Made by a program: the position numbers and the translations under genes. The notes beneath the pieces are model-generated. The model did no database searches. It was not told the origin of the DNA and saw only the letters and a list, made by a program, of their open reading frames with translations. Below are positions 46,211-58,042 of a DNA stretch of 64,000 nt, piece after piece. How positions within the stretch are numbered: position 1 is the first letter of the stretch; every line of letters starts with the position of its first letter. Origin of the DNA: Prunus persica (taxonomy: Eukaryota > Streptophyta > Magnoliopsida > Rosales > Rosaceae); the NCBI RefSeq assembly GCF_000346465.2, contig NC_034011.1, forward strand, positions 2,937,508 through 3,001,507, written 5' to 3'.

Positions 46211-46862
46211 GAAAACAACAACCACAGGACTTGCACTCTCAAGGCAAACTAGGGCTAGGATTTCTGGAGCACTCTCGCATCTGAGTCTAACCCAAAAATC
46301 TTACTTTCCTTTTCATCAGCTTTGAATCGAAAGGAAGAGAAAAAGGGAATACCTTGCCTCTTCAGATTTGCACCCAAGAACTAGGGTTTCTGAATCTGAG
46401 CCGTTTTCCAATCAGGCCTCTCTGATTTCCTCTTCCTCTGAAACTGCAACCAAAAGGGTCAGATGGGTTCAGCACCAAATGCTCGATATTGTCCTCTCGG
46501 GGCCTGCCTCAGAAAGCTCGGTTCCTCTTACAGATATATAGTCCCAAAGGTCTAGGGTTTGGGCATGAGCTCGCTTGATCTTCCAATCTGGGTCGTTCTG
46601 ATTTATCGTTCAGCAGAATCAAACCAATCGGTCAAATGGTCAGAAACGCTTTGATTCCATATTCAAAATCGTCACACAAGAGTTAGCTTTTTGACAAAAA
46701 GGAATTGGATTGAAAGGGGGTCTTTGGGGCTTTCTTGTCCCTGTGGAAAACAATTACAGAAATGAGTCAAATGGGTGGTTGGGGAAAACATTAATTGGAA
46801 GGTATAATGGGAGGAGAGAGCTTCTCTGTGATCTTCGCCACCTTCTCAGAAACAGAGAAACT

Positions 46863-46863
<1 letters not shown>

Positions 46864-46900
<37 letters not shown>

Positions 46901-46912
46901 CAGCGAAGGAGG

Positions 46913-46947
<35 letters not shown>
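46864..46947. repeat. (GA)n microsatellites
   Basis: Two GA runs (46864-46900, interrupted once, and 46918-46947). On the minus strand they are CT runs in the probable leader or promoter of the proline-rich gene; CT runs are common in plant 5' UTRs. Confidence 0.9.
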
Positions 46948-46949
<2 letters not shown>

Positions 46950-48120
46950 TACGCGGGGTTCAACGGTTGGGCTAATTTGGGTGAATGATTGCCTAGGAAG
47001 AATCTTTAAGCTGTTTTTCAATGAGAGAGAAAGAGAGGGGGAAGGGAAACTGTGTAGAGAGAGAAAGAGAGCGTTCGTGTAGCTTTGTGACTTGTCAAAT
47101 GGTTATCATGAAGTTGGTGACAAAAAAATATTCACAAGTCTATGCAAGTCACTGGTGTCAATCGGCTATACCCAATTGAAAGTTGATAACTTTATATGCA
47201 AAATGTCCTCAAATCTCTCGTCTCTCTCTCTAACAAATATGTAAATCAAGACTCTTTATTTACCTTTCGACCCAAAAGAAAAAATAGACTCTTTCTTTTA
47301 CCCTTGTCAAATTTTAATGAGAGTTTGCAATCCAAGACTCCAAACCAACAACACTATTTTGTATTTTCAACAAGAAAAAAAGAAACCAATGGAAAGCAAA
47401 ACAAAAAATATCTTATAAAAGAAAACCAGTCTTTGTATGGACCATGTGGACCCAGTTTAGTAGGTATATCATGGTTTTCGCTTTTTGAGTGTGAATTAAT
47501 GGCGGAAGGGCCTATTGGGCTCATGTCAAAGATTTGGTTGGACCCTGAAATTAGGTAGAAGGTAAGGTTTACGTCCGTGGTCCACCAGTTTGTCCGGCTT
47601 TAGTACGGCTCAGCCCGTTCGAGGGGATGGTCGGGTTCTTTTCCATTTTATTTTCTACTCTTTTTTTTTTAAAATTTATTTATTTAAGAATACTCTCTCA
47701 TCTCAGCTAGATGAACGGTTATCACAAATTAGGTCAATTCTTTCAAGTGATCTATTCTCATGATCTGGATCTTTAAAAATAAAATATAAAAAATAGTGAC
47801 CAATTTGTATTAATTTTTACATTAAAATAATCAAGCACATTATTTAATTATCTTTACAATTCTCCATCTCTTAATCACCAAATTCAATGGGGTTGCAGCC
47901 ACTAACTGAAGCCATGGAGAAAAAGTCATCTCCCTCAATATTTTTAAATAAAAAAAACTCAGTTTTAAATTGATTATTAACTTGTCCAGGAGAGCTAGAA
48001 ATTCTGTGGAATCCAAAGGTCTGTCTGGCAATCTGGTTAAAAGACAGTCTAGCAAAACTCCCTCATAATGGAACCCGCAAGTTTATCTGCCTGAGGGATC
48101 TTTATCAAAATCTTATACAA

Positions 48121-48184
48121 ATTAAATAATTGGATTAATGACAATTAAAAATATTAAATAATTGGATTAATGCCAATTAAAAAT
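48121..48184. repeat. Two tandem 32-base units
   Basis: The units at 48121-48152 and 48153-48184 begin 'ATTAAATAATTGGATTAATG' and differ at one base. Confidence 0.9.
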
Positions 48185-48410
48185 ATTGTATTTGTGGAGT
48201 GAATTTAGAAAAGAAAAATTGACAACTGAAAGATCATTTTTGAGACTTCCAGCTGGATCCAGGAACATATGTATACTTTACAAAAGGGGCCATAAGAACT
48301 TTGTAAACCTTATATCAATTTAAGGCATTGCATGCAAGAAATAAATTTACTTTAACATAAATCATGAAATATTTTATGTTGCCGGAATTCTAATGGGTCT
48401 TTTCATTTAT

Positions 48411-48567
48411 TTATTTTTTTTTTTTTGAGTACAAACGATAGTTTAAATTAAAAAGGAATGGAGTTTCTCACGCACACACACAATTATAATGTCATGAAAG
48501 TTCGAACTAGAGATCTCTAATTTATAAGTCAATGCTCTTTTCCACTATGCTCGACCGTATTGGCTTC
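48411..48567 (-). mobile_element. tRNA-derived SINE, copy related to 61562-61721
   Basis: 157 bases, read on the minus strand. 'GAGCATAGTGGAAAAGAG' is box-A-like, 'CTAGTTCGAAC' is box-B-like, and the 3' end is 'TTTAAACTATCGTTTGTACT' then poly-A. CATTTAT flanks it (48404-48410 and 48568-48574). It shares the 3' end and length with the SINE at 61562. Confidence 0.8.
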
Positions 48568-48975
48568 CATTTATCTTTTTATGTCAAGCATGAGATTTGA
48601 ACTCGGAATTTTTCTCCAACGTGGTGAAAGCTGAATATTTGACCAACTGACATGTTTGTCATATATTGGGCTTTAGATTGATGGTTGATGGGTTGAGATT
48701 GCAGGAGGAATCGTTGGGTTGGGCTTTACATTAAACCCAATACAGCCCAATACAATTTCTATGTTTTGTCTTTTTTTTATTTGTTTTATGATTTAGCGCA
48801 AAACTTCACTTCAAATCTATACCAATAGTAGTAAAAAAAAAATAGAATTTTAATTATAATTTTGGTTAGGACTTTAGAATATTTTAATCATTCTCTATTT
48901 TTGGATGAAATTCCTTTCATTTGAATGGGATCAATAATTTTCATATTCACATACGTTTTAATGGAGTGTCATAAG

Positions 48976-49000
48976 GATATCCATCCATCCATCCATCCTA
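48976..49000. repeat. (ATCC)n microsatellite
   Basis: About five copies of ATCC. Confidence 0.85.
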
Positions 49001-49043
49001 GGATGATCAATGGTGGTTCATAGCTCAGGCTAAACTGTAGTCA

Positions 49044-49150
49044 TTCTATAGTGAGGGCGTTATCTTAACCTTTGGATCAAACTAATCAATTTGATACAAC
49101 GACTAACTAATTCGATCTAACAGTTAAGAGATAAGGCCTCATATAAGAGA
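49044..49150. mobile_element. MITE, family 'CTATAGTGAGGG', copy 3, right end missing
   Basis: Starts 'TTCTATAGTGAGGGCGTTAT' and keeps the inner 'ACAGTTAAGAGATAAGGCCT', but stops before the right inverted repeat. Confidence 0.7.
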
Positions 49151-49417
49151 TAAACTGATTTTCTACCTTTGTTTATGGGCTTGTGTCTAATTTGCTTTTT
49201 ATTTTGGGCTTTTTCTAGTTTGTTTTCTTTATTTTGGGCCTTTGGCCCCAATTGCAAGTTTTTAAAAAAGAAGGTTAAATTGGTTGGATGGAGAAGTCTC
49301 ATTCATAATATCATTATCCTTTGATTTTGGGTATTCAAAATTAACTCACACTAATCAAACCTATTGGTCCCAAAAAAAGCTCTAAAATGTCTTGCAAAGC
49401 AAATAGAAATGCACACC

Positions 49418-49562
49418 AGCAAAGGATCCATTAGTATAGTGATTTAGAGTGATTATTCCTCCAAGTAAGATTTTGAGTTTAATTCCTAGCATATGTATAG
49501 TGTGTGTGAGTTTAATATATTATCACTAATCTCAATAGAAAATATCCTTTAAAAAAATGCAA
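49418..49562 (+). mobile_element. tRNA-derived SINE with perfect 11-base target duplication
   Basis: AAATGCACACC flanks it on both sides (49407-49417 and 49563-49573). Inside, 'TTAGTATAGTGATTTAGAGT' is box-A-like and 'TTTTGAGTTTAATTCCTAG' is box-B-like. A 'GTGTGTGTGAGTTTAA' stretch follows, then an A-rich end. 145 bases. Confidence 0.85.
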
Positions 49563-50400
49563 AAATGCACACCGTCTCCCTGAACAATTTACTTTTAATT
49601 AAACTTAAAATAAATAAAGATAAAAGAGACAGTCTATATATTATTGTCTACGGTATGATATTTTTGGGACAGAGAAAAACAAGACAGTGAATGCAAATAC
49701 GAGTACACTTGCAAAATGGCATGCATGGCATGACGCATGCTAAATATGCTATGCTATGCTATGCAAGTTTATTTGACATGTTGTTGTCCCAAAAATGACA
49801 AAAGTAACCTTGGTGTGAAGGGAAGGGAGCAAGGTCACATGGGAGAGAGAGCAAGAAGCATGTTTGGCTGGATCTACCAGCGGCAGCAGCAGCAGCATCG
49901 CAGTCTCTCTTTGGTTTTTTTTACAGTGTCTCAAAACAATGTCAGCCAAACTGTCCTCTAGCCAAGCAAAGCAAATGGATCTCACCCAAAACCCTAGCTG
50001 GAAGCTCTTGTCCCATCAAAATTCCAAAAGGTTCTTCTTCCTAATATTTTTTTTGTAAAAAAAAACCCTAACAAAGAGAACGAAAGTGACCCATTCACTC
50101 TACTGCTGAATGCTGATCCTAGCTAGTGGCAAATTGGTCATTCAAAACCCTACCCCCAAGTTCACTTTAGAGAGGGAGAGAGATGTTGGAATTGCAGAGA
50201 CAGATGTAGAGAATAAATGGGGTAGGGATGGGCCAAAGGCCACATAACTGTGAAGGCTTTTACACATAGATATAGATGTCGATTGCAGCATTATTTGATG
50301 TGTCTTGGAAATTGATGCTTTTGTTTCTTTTATTTTAGTGTGTTAGATGTTGAAACTCAGCACCTGGCTTCAGGCACGCGATGTGACCATGGAAACAAAG

Positions 50401-50520
50401 CTTCATAATCCATCATTCAAAAGCCCTTCATAATCCATCATTCTAATCAAGAATGCCGGATATTTACATAGTTCATACTAGTTAAGAATGTCGATTATTT
50501 ACATGGTTCATACTAATTAG
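50401..50520. repeat. Short paired direct repeats
   Basis: 'CTTCATAATCCATCATTC' occurs twice, and a ~35-base unit containing 'ATTTACAT.GTTCATACTA' occurs twice right after. Confidence 0.8.
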
Positions 50521-50753
50521 TGATTGTCAATAATTCGATGAAAATAATAATATGTAGTAATAGGGGAATCTCGTTAATTAGTGTATGTTTAGGTGGTCAA
50601 TTTGAACACCCCATAACAAAAATTCATATATACTAACAACATAACACATGTTTACAAGAAAAATATCATTTTTCTTTTGTTTAGTAATTTTGTCTTTTTC
50701 TTGGGTTTTTGCCAATTGATCTCAAGAAGCAGGACAACGAGTGATGCATGCAG

Positions 50754-50782
50754 CATATATATATATATATATATATATATAT
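50754..50782. repeat. (AT)n microsatellite
   Basis: About 14 AT units. Confidence 0.95.
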
Positions 50783-53188
50783 GGTTCTTGAAATATCCAA
50801 AATCCTATTCACCAAACACAGAAGCTAAAAGCACAGAGCAAGTAAAACCTAAAGCTGGTAATTAAAAGAGCTTAATTAAATGATTCCAGGAGCCAAACGC
50901 AAACTGAGCCCTGCAGACCTAAGCACTGCAAAAATCCAACCCTAATTCTGAGCCCTAGCTCTAAAAAATCTTATATAGATTATACAATTGATGTAAAAGC
51001 GAAGAGGGCGTGGCCAGTAGGGCAGCCTAGGATAGTTATGATGGAGAAATGTCGCTGCTTGAGGTATCTTGTCCTGTGGATATTGTCTCTTTGTGTGTGA
51101 GAGCTATACGGTTCTTTCCTGCCTGCCAGGTTTTGTTGTTAGCTTTTTCCGTGGATCCCCCACTCCTGCCCCAAATCTATCTCTAAATTTTCTCCCTGCA
51201 ACACCCTCCCAGTCCGTACATATTCTCTAACATAAAGCATCGAAACAGAGTTGAATAATATATAGTTGGAATGTTGGATATTCGAAAAAATATATGAATA
51301 ATGATTAATTTCATGAGTGATATATTATATTGATATTGTCGTACTTAAAATGTGCATATGTTGAGACTCACGAGATATTCTCTAATAAGTATTTTTATGT
51401 AAAGAATGGGTTACATACTTCTAATATTGGTCGTTGTATTGCATTTATTAAATATGTTGGTAGTCTTTTATATGCAATTCAACAACCGAAATTAAAAGTA
51501 TATAACTAATTCTTAACTTAAATACTTATTGGAGAATTTTTCGTTGACTCACTATATGCATCACTGCCATACATTATAAATTATGATTATTTTATAATCA
51601 ATGATTCAGATTAATAATTTCAACAATGTTATTAATAGAATAATTTGATAAGTGAAAGTTCCAGTAATATTATTTCATTTTTCAACAAAGCAACAAGCTA
51701 CAATAAGGGCAGCACTTTTCTTCTTATAACCTTTAAAACATAAAGTTGTAAGGGATCTTGTGATAATTCTAAGCTAGGTTTTGTGAGGGATCGTTCCCCA
51801 AAATTTGTGGAAGAAGTATAATCTGGGGACTTCATATAAATATGAGTACCTCATCCTCAACAAATTTTGTATCCTTTGAAAAATGTGTATGTGAGTAAAA
51901 GAATTAAAATCTCAGAAAATTTTAAATTGTGTAAGGTCACTAATGTGAGTGAAATAAATATCTCAAAACCTAATGATATTGCAAATTATAGTCCCGAAGT
52001 AAAAGGAAAACCTCAAGTAACCAAATCATTCCAATTCTTTCACCAAAATATTGCTTTTATGTTCTAAAATATGAAAAACTTTATTACAATAAATTATGTT
52101 CTAATTTGCATTTTGCATCTATAAACTAAGTTATTAAATTTTGTAGTTCTCAAATTCCGTCTCAGATTATATTTTAGTCATTGTCCGTTACTGTTATTGC
52201 TTTAACCTTCATGGACAAACTTTTGCTCGCACTCCATAGTCGAAGAAAGCAGGCAAATCCCATACTTCCAAATTCGAAGCCCTAATCAGTCAATGCAATC
52301 CAAAATCGAACCCTAAAATGACCAAATATACCTCAAATTTGAGCTATAATTAATACGTAAATTGAACCCTAATCCAGTGTTAATCAGTGAGTGTAAGCAG
52401 CAAATGGAACCCAATCACTCGATTTCATAAGAAAGAATCTCAACCGACTCTTTTACCCATCAGATATAGAAAGAAAACTTGACTTGGTCTAAAATGTTAA
52501 TTCAAACTCTTCTTATTTGGGTGTTAAAAGCGAAGAGACTTCTATATTGTACTTGTTGACTTGTCTTCGATTGGATTTAGACTGATGGCTTGGTTGGCTG
52601 CATGCCTGCAAAGAAAAAAACACAAAATTTTACAGAGAGAGAGAGGCCCACTGCGCCATTGCACACGTCATCACAGAAGAGGCCAAAGGGCACGCAATTT
52701 AAGGGGTTGGATTCTTTTTTCTCCACGAGTCAAAGGGGGGTTGTCCCCACTTCTTTGACTTTTTCTCCCATAAAAAAACACTACTTCACCTGCGCATTTT
52801 AGCAAATCGCCATGCACTCACCGCTTTGCTGACCGTGCCCGAGGAGAACAACAAGAACTGCACTGTGAGTGAGTGAGCTGTGGTGATCAGCTGTAGCAGC
52901 GCCTCATTGGGACTTCATACTCTCTCTCTAGATACTAATTGCCTATGAGTTTGAGATGGTAAATTCTAACTTGAATAGAAGAAAATTTTGAAATAAACAG
53001 CTTTTCTGTCAGTTACTTGTCCACCAAATAACGTGTTAGTATAATAGCATTACTTGTGCAACAAATAAAAGTGATTGTATGTTGGGCTAGGTTAGTTTAT
53101 CTCACTATCATAAATTCGTCTTTTTACGGTTAAGTTTGAATTTCTCTTTCTATAAATTAGATTAATCTAGAATATTACAAAGTGCTGA

Positions 53189-53217
53189 ATATATATATAT
53201 ATGTGTGTGCGCGCGCC
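53189..53217. repeat. Compound (AT)n(GT)n(GC)n microsatellite
   Basis: AT, then GT, then GC dinucleotide runs without a gap. Confidence 0.9.
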
Positions 53218-53760
53218 TTATTTTCAAATGTAAAAAATATGAGTGTTGGTTAATTGAGATTTTCCACTGTTTTGTGTGAGGAGATGAATTTGGTGTGTAA
53301 TTATACGATTTTCCTTTCCTTGTTTCTTTTTCTTACAAATGAAGATGTGCATTTTTCTTTTCTTTTATCTTCCCAAGAAAATTTAATACTTAATTTTGAC
53401 AAGTTGCTCTCATATATATTCAGACCGCAACAAGAAAGAGAAAAATGCTCTCATCTAATAGGTTCCATCGTTTTCATAATTAACTCGAACTGCTATATAA
53501 ATCGTACTTCGAATTGTCCATTTCAGTCTTCAGAGGTACCATCACACACCAAAAAAAATTACATCTAACAGGAAAATCAATGTTTTACCATCTTTTGCCA
53601 ATAGTATGATAATACGTAAAAATAATAATTTTATGTTGCATTGTGTTATTGACTGAAAATAGCAAAAAATACTATATGTGTTACATGAGAATTTCCCTCC
53701 ACAATTCACCACACACTGCATAGAAAATTAGAAGCAAGAAAAGTATAAACCATATTTTGG

Positions 53761-53925
53761 TCAATGTCTAAATATATATTAAAATATACATATTAAAGGT
53801 GTTAAACCTCAAGTGACAGCAAATATTTTTGATGAATTAATTTTTGCATATACGTCGAATAAGTAGAAATGCCTCTTTCCAGATAAAGAGAAAAGCAATG
53901 TCCAATATATATTAAAATACATATA

Positions 53926-53965
<40 letters not shown>

Positions 53966-54001
53966 TAAAGGAGTTAAACTTCAGGCGGCAGCAAATATTT
54001 T
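53761..54001. repeat. Local duplication around an AT microsatellite
   Basis: 'CAATGTCTAAATATATATT' to 'AGCAAATATTTTT' (53761-53830) recurs with changes at 53896-54001. The second copy contains an expanded AT run (53920-53961) between 'AAAATACATATATAT' and 'CATATTAAAGGAGTTAAAC'. Confidence 0.75.
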
Positions 54002-54451
54002 GGTAGGTGAACCACTGAACCAAAACTAAACTAAAAAATAAGTACTTGATCAGTATTTATTGTTTATAATTTTTCTTCCTTTTTCAAAGTGTCATTCATC
54101 ACAATTAAAGGGGCTGAAATCAGCTGCTAGATTTGGTCAGCTGATCACACAGCAAAATGCAGCCTTTTCCATTCTGACAGTGACAAAGAAATTAACTTTC
54201 ACCACTAATTAATTTCTGTTTGTTCTTTTGGATGATAATATCAGTTACAGTTAACAAGATGCAACACCAAAACATTAACTGTTAGGGCTTTTAGAACAAC
54301 TCAACCCACATTTCCAGGTAATTTTTTTTTTAACTTCCTACCATCTACCTAGCTTGCTTAATTTCTTCCACCACAAATTAACCAATTCTCCCTAGACTAA
54401 TTTGTGTTCCTTAATTATGCTTAAAATTAAAACACAGCTCTTTTCCACTAA

Positions 54452-57400
54452 TCAGTCATTCCATAGTGCAAACATAGGCACTTGTGGAACCAAACCAAGA
54501 TTTCCAAGCCTTGAATGATCATTCCCACCACCATTGCCATCTTCATACTTAGCACCCTGCAATGAGAAATAAGCATGGGAATAGTCTCCTCCACCAAGGC
54601 CAAACTCACTAGTGTGGCCAAATGAGCACTTGGGGCTTTGTGGGCTTGAAGAGTTCCTGCTGCTTGAAGCACCCAATGCTGCATTGTTGGTGGTGTTTGA
54701 ATTCTCATGATGTGAATGGGAATGATCCTCTGCATTATTACCGTTCCACACCATTTCAGCCATGTCATCACACGGTTCACCACTTGCTATGGCCAAAAGG
54801 GGTTGTGCAGAAGTAGATGATCCACAAGAATTGAAGTCTTCGATTGCCGCCGGAGTAGAGTCTTTCGGCAAACGCTTGGCCAGCTCACTGGCAATTAGGG
54901 TGGAGCTTGAGCAAATTCTCTTCACATCATACCTACTCATATCAAAGTTGGTTACAGCACTTGTTCCCCTAAACTTGATTGCAGCAATGTCATAAGCCTC
55001 AGCTGCTTCTTCTTGTGTGCCTATCATATTTAGGAATTGGATATAACAGTTGATCAAAATTGATCAGAAGTTGTTAACCATGAGTTTATTCTTAAATGAA
55101 CAGATCAATTGGTCATCATTTCATAGCAAGAAGGTAAAAAAAAACTTACTAAATGTTCCCAAGTACAAGTCTTTGTTTCCAGCCACCCTGCCAATTCTAG
55201 CTTGCCACCTTCCATGCTGATGGTGTCTGTCAGGACAAAGAAAACAAGGTTTTGACAGACAAGAGGAAAAGGATAGGAAATTGGATGGGGAGGCCTTGAA
55301 TAATGGTGTACTATGTTTACATATGTTTTGATATCATATGGACATTTTTTTAATAATGTTTGCCTATTATTGCCTATTATAATTGAAAAAAAGGCTGCAA
55401 ATGCAGAAAATAATGGCAACTCTATTATTAAAGTTGGATTTCTGCCATACCTTGTCACTCCTCTGTACACAGAAGCTCCTCTTGAAAACCCACTGCTTTT
55501 CCTACACAACATCAAAAGATGCCATTCAGACTTTAAAATAAATAAAAAACAAAGCATAAAAAGAAAAGAAAAAAATGGTAACAGAAAAGTATGGTCCAAT
55601 AGGTATCAAGTTGAAAAAAGTGCTGATGATAAAGGGTATATACCTTCTCAAATTGGCTACAAATTCTTGCCTTGTCATGTTCTTCATCTCTTCCAACTCT
55701 CTCTCATAAGTACTTAGCTGAGCAACAACAATATCAAAAGCATATAGAATTGCATAATGGTTTTAAATATTGTCACAAAAAGTGAAGCAGGGCTTTTACT
55801 TAATTTCTAAGAGAGAGACTTTCATGCAACGGCGATAGATAGCAAAATAGCGTTAAGTTATTCCCAATACAAGAATTTTTTTTTCCTGAATTTCTTGAGG
55901 TAATAACAAAACTCACAGGAAAATTAATGTGGGTAGTTGAACCCCAATACTTGAGTGCAGCTAAATCATATGCCCTTGCTGCTTTTTCCTCCTTATCATA
56001 ACCACCTGATGATCGTATTGCAGGAAGGGAATATGAAGGTTATTAAATCATATATCACACCTTCCAATGCACCATATATATTTTTATTTTTTAAAAAATA
56101 TAAAAAATTTAATGTTCAACTATATACAAAATTCAAAGAGAAAAAGTACGTCCACAAGATCAATAAAGAAACAGCATGCAATGCGTATCACAGCATCAGA
56201 GCTACTAGATTCACTTACCCAGATAAACTGCAGTTGCAATAATGTTGAAGATGTGAAGAAAGACCACCAACCCAGAAGAAAATTGCACGAAACAAAATAC
56301 CAGACCGTTAGTATATTCCTTTAACAAACAAAAGTACCCAAAAAAAGAAACTAAGGAAACAATCTTTCTTCCATCACCAAAAAACAATCTGGAAAGAAAA
56401 AGAAAGAAAAAAAAAAACTCACCTTGCCTTCCTTTCCTTGTTTGCCCTTCTTTTCTGCAACTATTATCCCACAGATGGGCCTCATATCTCCCAGTCCACC
56501 TATGCCTATAACAATAATTTCATCCCACAAAAGTATTTTTCAGTGTTTTTTTTTTTTTTTTTGAGAACTCAGTTTTTTTTTTTTAAAGGAAAAAAAAAAA
56601 GTTGGTAGTGTTATATTACCTGGTGACACCACGGAACTGAGAAGTTCGCTGACCAAAAGTGTCAATAGATTTTCTAGGAACTGGTTCTCTAGCTGCAGAT
56701 TTCCCAACAGGCCTTTTCTTGCTTTCCACTATTTGCAGTTGAGAGATTGCGCCCATATTATTACCATTTTGTTGTAAGCTTGGGCTCATAGTGAGAGAGA
56801 GAGATGACTGATGAAAGCTGTTGCCATTTGCCTGGTGGTGATCACCACATGGTGTTGATTTTTCATCAGAAAACGGTACCGTTTGGCCCAACCAAGATTT
56901 GTACATGCCATTACTTTGGATGAGGCTTGGTGGGTTTAGAGTACAATAATGGCTGTATGGTTGAATTAGGTGGTGGTTGTTGTTGTTGTCTTCTCCATTG
57001 TTGGTGGTGGGGTTGAAGTTTGGGGCCTCATTAACATTGATCTGAGAGATGGTTTCTGGGTTTTGGTCTTGTTGGGTACTTTGGCAATTGTAGACTTTGG
57101 TTTCACTTGGAGGGGGAGAGCTTGAGTAGCAGCTGCCCAAGAAATCTTCAAGCTTTGGACCCCCTTCATCATTTGGGTCTGTGACACTTGTTGCACCCAT
57201 GTGGTTTTCATATCTCCAATCTTCCAAAATCACCATGCCAAGTAAAACACTCAAAGTGATTATCAAAAGTCAAAACCTGCACATAAAAATAAAACCCACC
57301 AAGAGATCAAAGAAACCATGTCCTAACAGTGACATGCAATACCTTCAGAACCATTGGGTCGCCTGAAAGGATCAGCAGGAGGAACACAAAGAGACCCATC

Positions 57401-57547
57401 AGAGCGCAAGGGCATGATGGTCATTTGAGAAGTGAAGCCTCCTCCTCCTCCTCCTCCTCCTCCATGGTCTTGTTGATCTTCTCCCCCACCATAGCCTTCA
57501 TGGATCCTCAAGTGTGGAGTGAGAGAAAACCCCAACCAGTTACTCAT
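54452..57547 (-). CDS. AIL1-like: AINTEGUMENTA-like double-AP2 transcription factor, AIL1-like
   Basis: Nine exons on the minus strand: 57547-57343, 57220-56620, 56505-56423, 56227-56219 (9 nt), 56005-55917, 55717-55644, 55501-55451, 55226-55150 and 55020-54452. All joins keep frame and give 585 residues. 'WLGFSLTP' (4-11) and 'PKLEDFLG' are euANT-lineage motifs. AP2-R1 about 263-330 ('[20 protein letters not shown]'), linker about 330-354, AP2-R2 about 364-423 ('[19 protein letters not shown]'). '[16 protein letters not shown]' after R2 and 'DWRYENH' near the N-terminus resemble AIL1. It is expected in the nucleus, binding DNA through both AP2 repeats and promoting growth of lateral organs. 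A poly-Gly run is coded near residue 30. The start is the Met of 'MSNWLGFSL', as in relatives. Confidence 0.92.
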
Positions 57548-58014
57548 ATTGAGAATAGAAAACAACCCACAAATCTAAGAATTTGGTGTTTTAATTTCAC
57601 TGTCTAGAGTTCAAACCTTTGGGTTTTTGGGAAGTTTTCAAAGGTGGTAATGGTTGTGTGGTTTTGGGGAACAGGGGAAAGGAGTTGATTGCATATGCAT
57701 AAATGTCTTTTGATTCTTAGATTTACTTGTGAGTCATATGATGATGGAAGGAAAGGAGGGGCTCATTTGTCCTTGTGGGTCTTTTTGCTTTGCTCTATGG
57801 ACATGCAAACCTAAAAACCAGATTTGTGAAAAACTACCAAAACTCACCCCTCCTCTTTATATTCTCGCCTTACCTCTGCTTCTGTTTTGTATTGAAATTC
57901 TTGGGCTCTGTGCCCCACCTCCCTCCCTTCTTTCATTTCTCTGTCATATTCCTGCAGTGGTGGCCATGACACATGGACATAATGTTGTAGAAAAACATAA
58001 AATTCAAATTTATT

Positions 58015-58042
58015 ATTTATTTATTATTATTATTATTATTTG
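58015..58042. repeat. (ATT)n microsatellite
   Basis: About eight ATT units. Confidence 0.9.

Larger units (their letters stand above)
46211..54451. other. Long gene-free stretch
   Basis: Over 8 kb without a supported gene. It holds the promoter/leader of the proline-rich gene with GA runs, two SINEs with clear target duplications (48411-48567, 49418-49562), a partial MITE (49044-49150), several AT microsatellites, a duplicated 32-base unit (48121-48184), a duplicated region at 53.8-54.0 kb and the 3' flank of the AIL1-like gene. Confidence 0.5.

Noticed and set aside
46710..47082. Overlapping open frames on both strands rich in Arg-Glu or Ser-Leu
   Set aside because: They are simply the GA microsatellite read in several frames; no conserved domain.
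47196..47558. 120-codon frame
   Set aside because: No recognisable domain, unstructured composition, no splice or promoter context; treated as chance.
49980..50075. Telomere-like AAACCCTA motifs
   Set aside because: Only single scattered copies, no tandem array; chance or telo-box level.
53254..53568. 104-codon frame
   Set aside because: Low-complexity composition and no similarity to any family I know.
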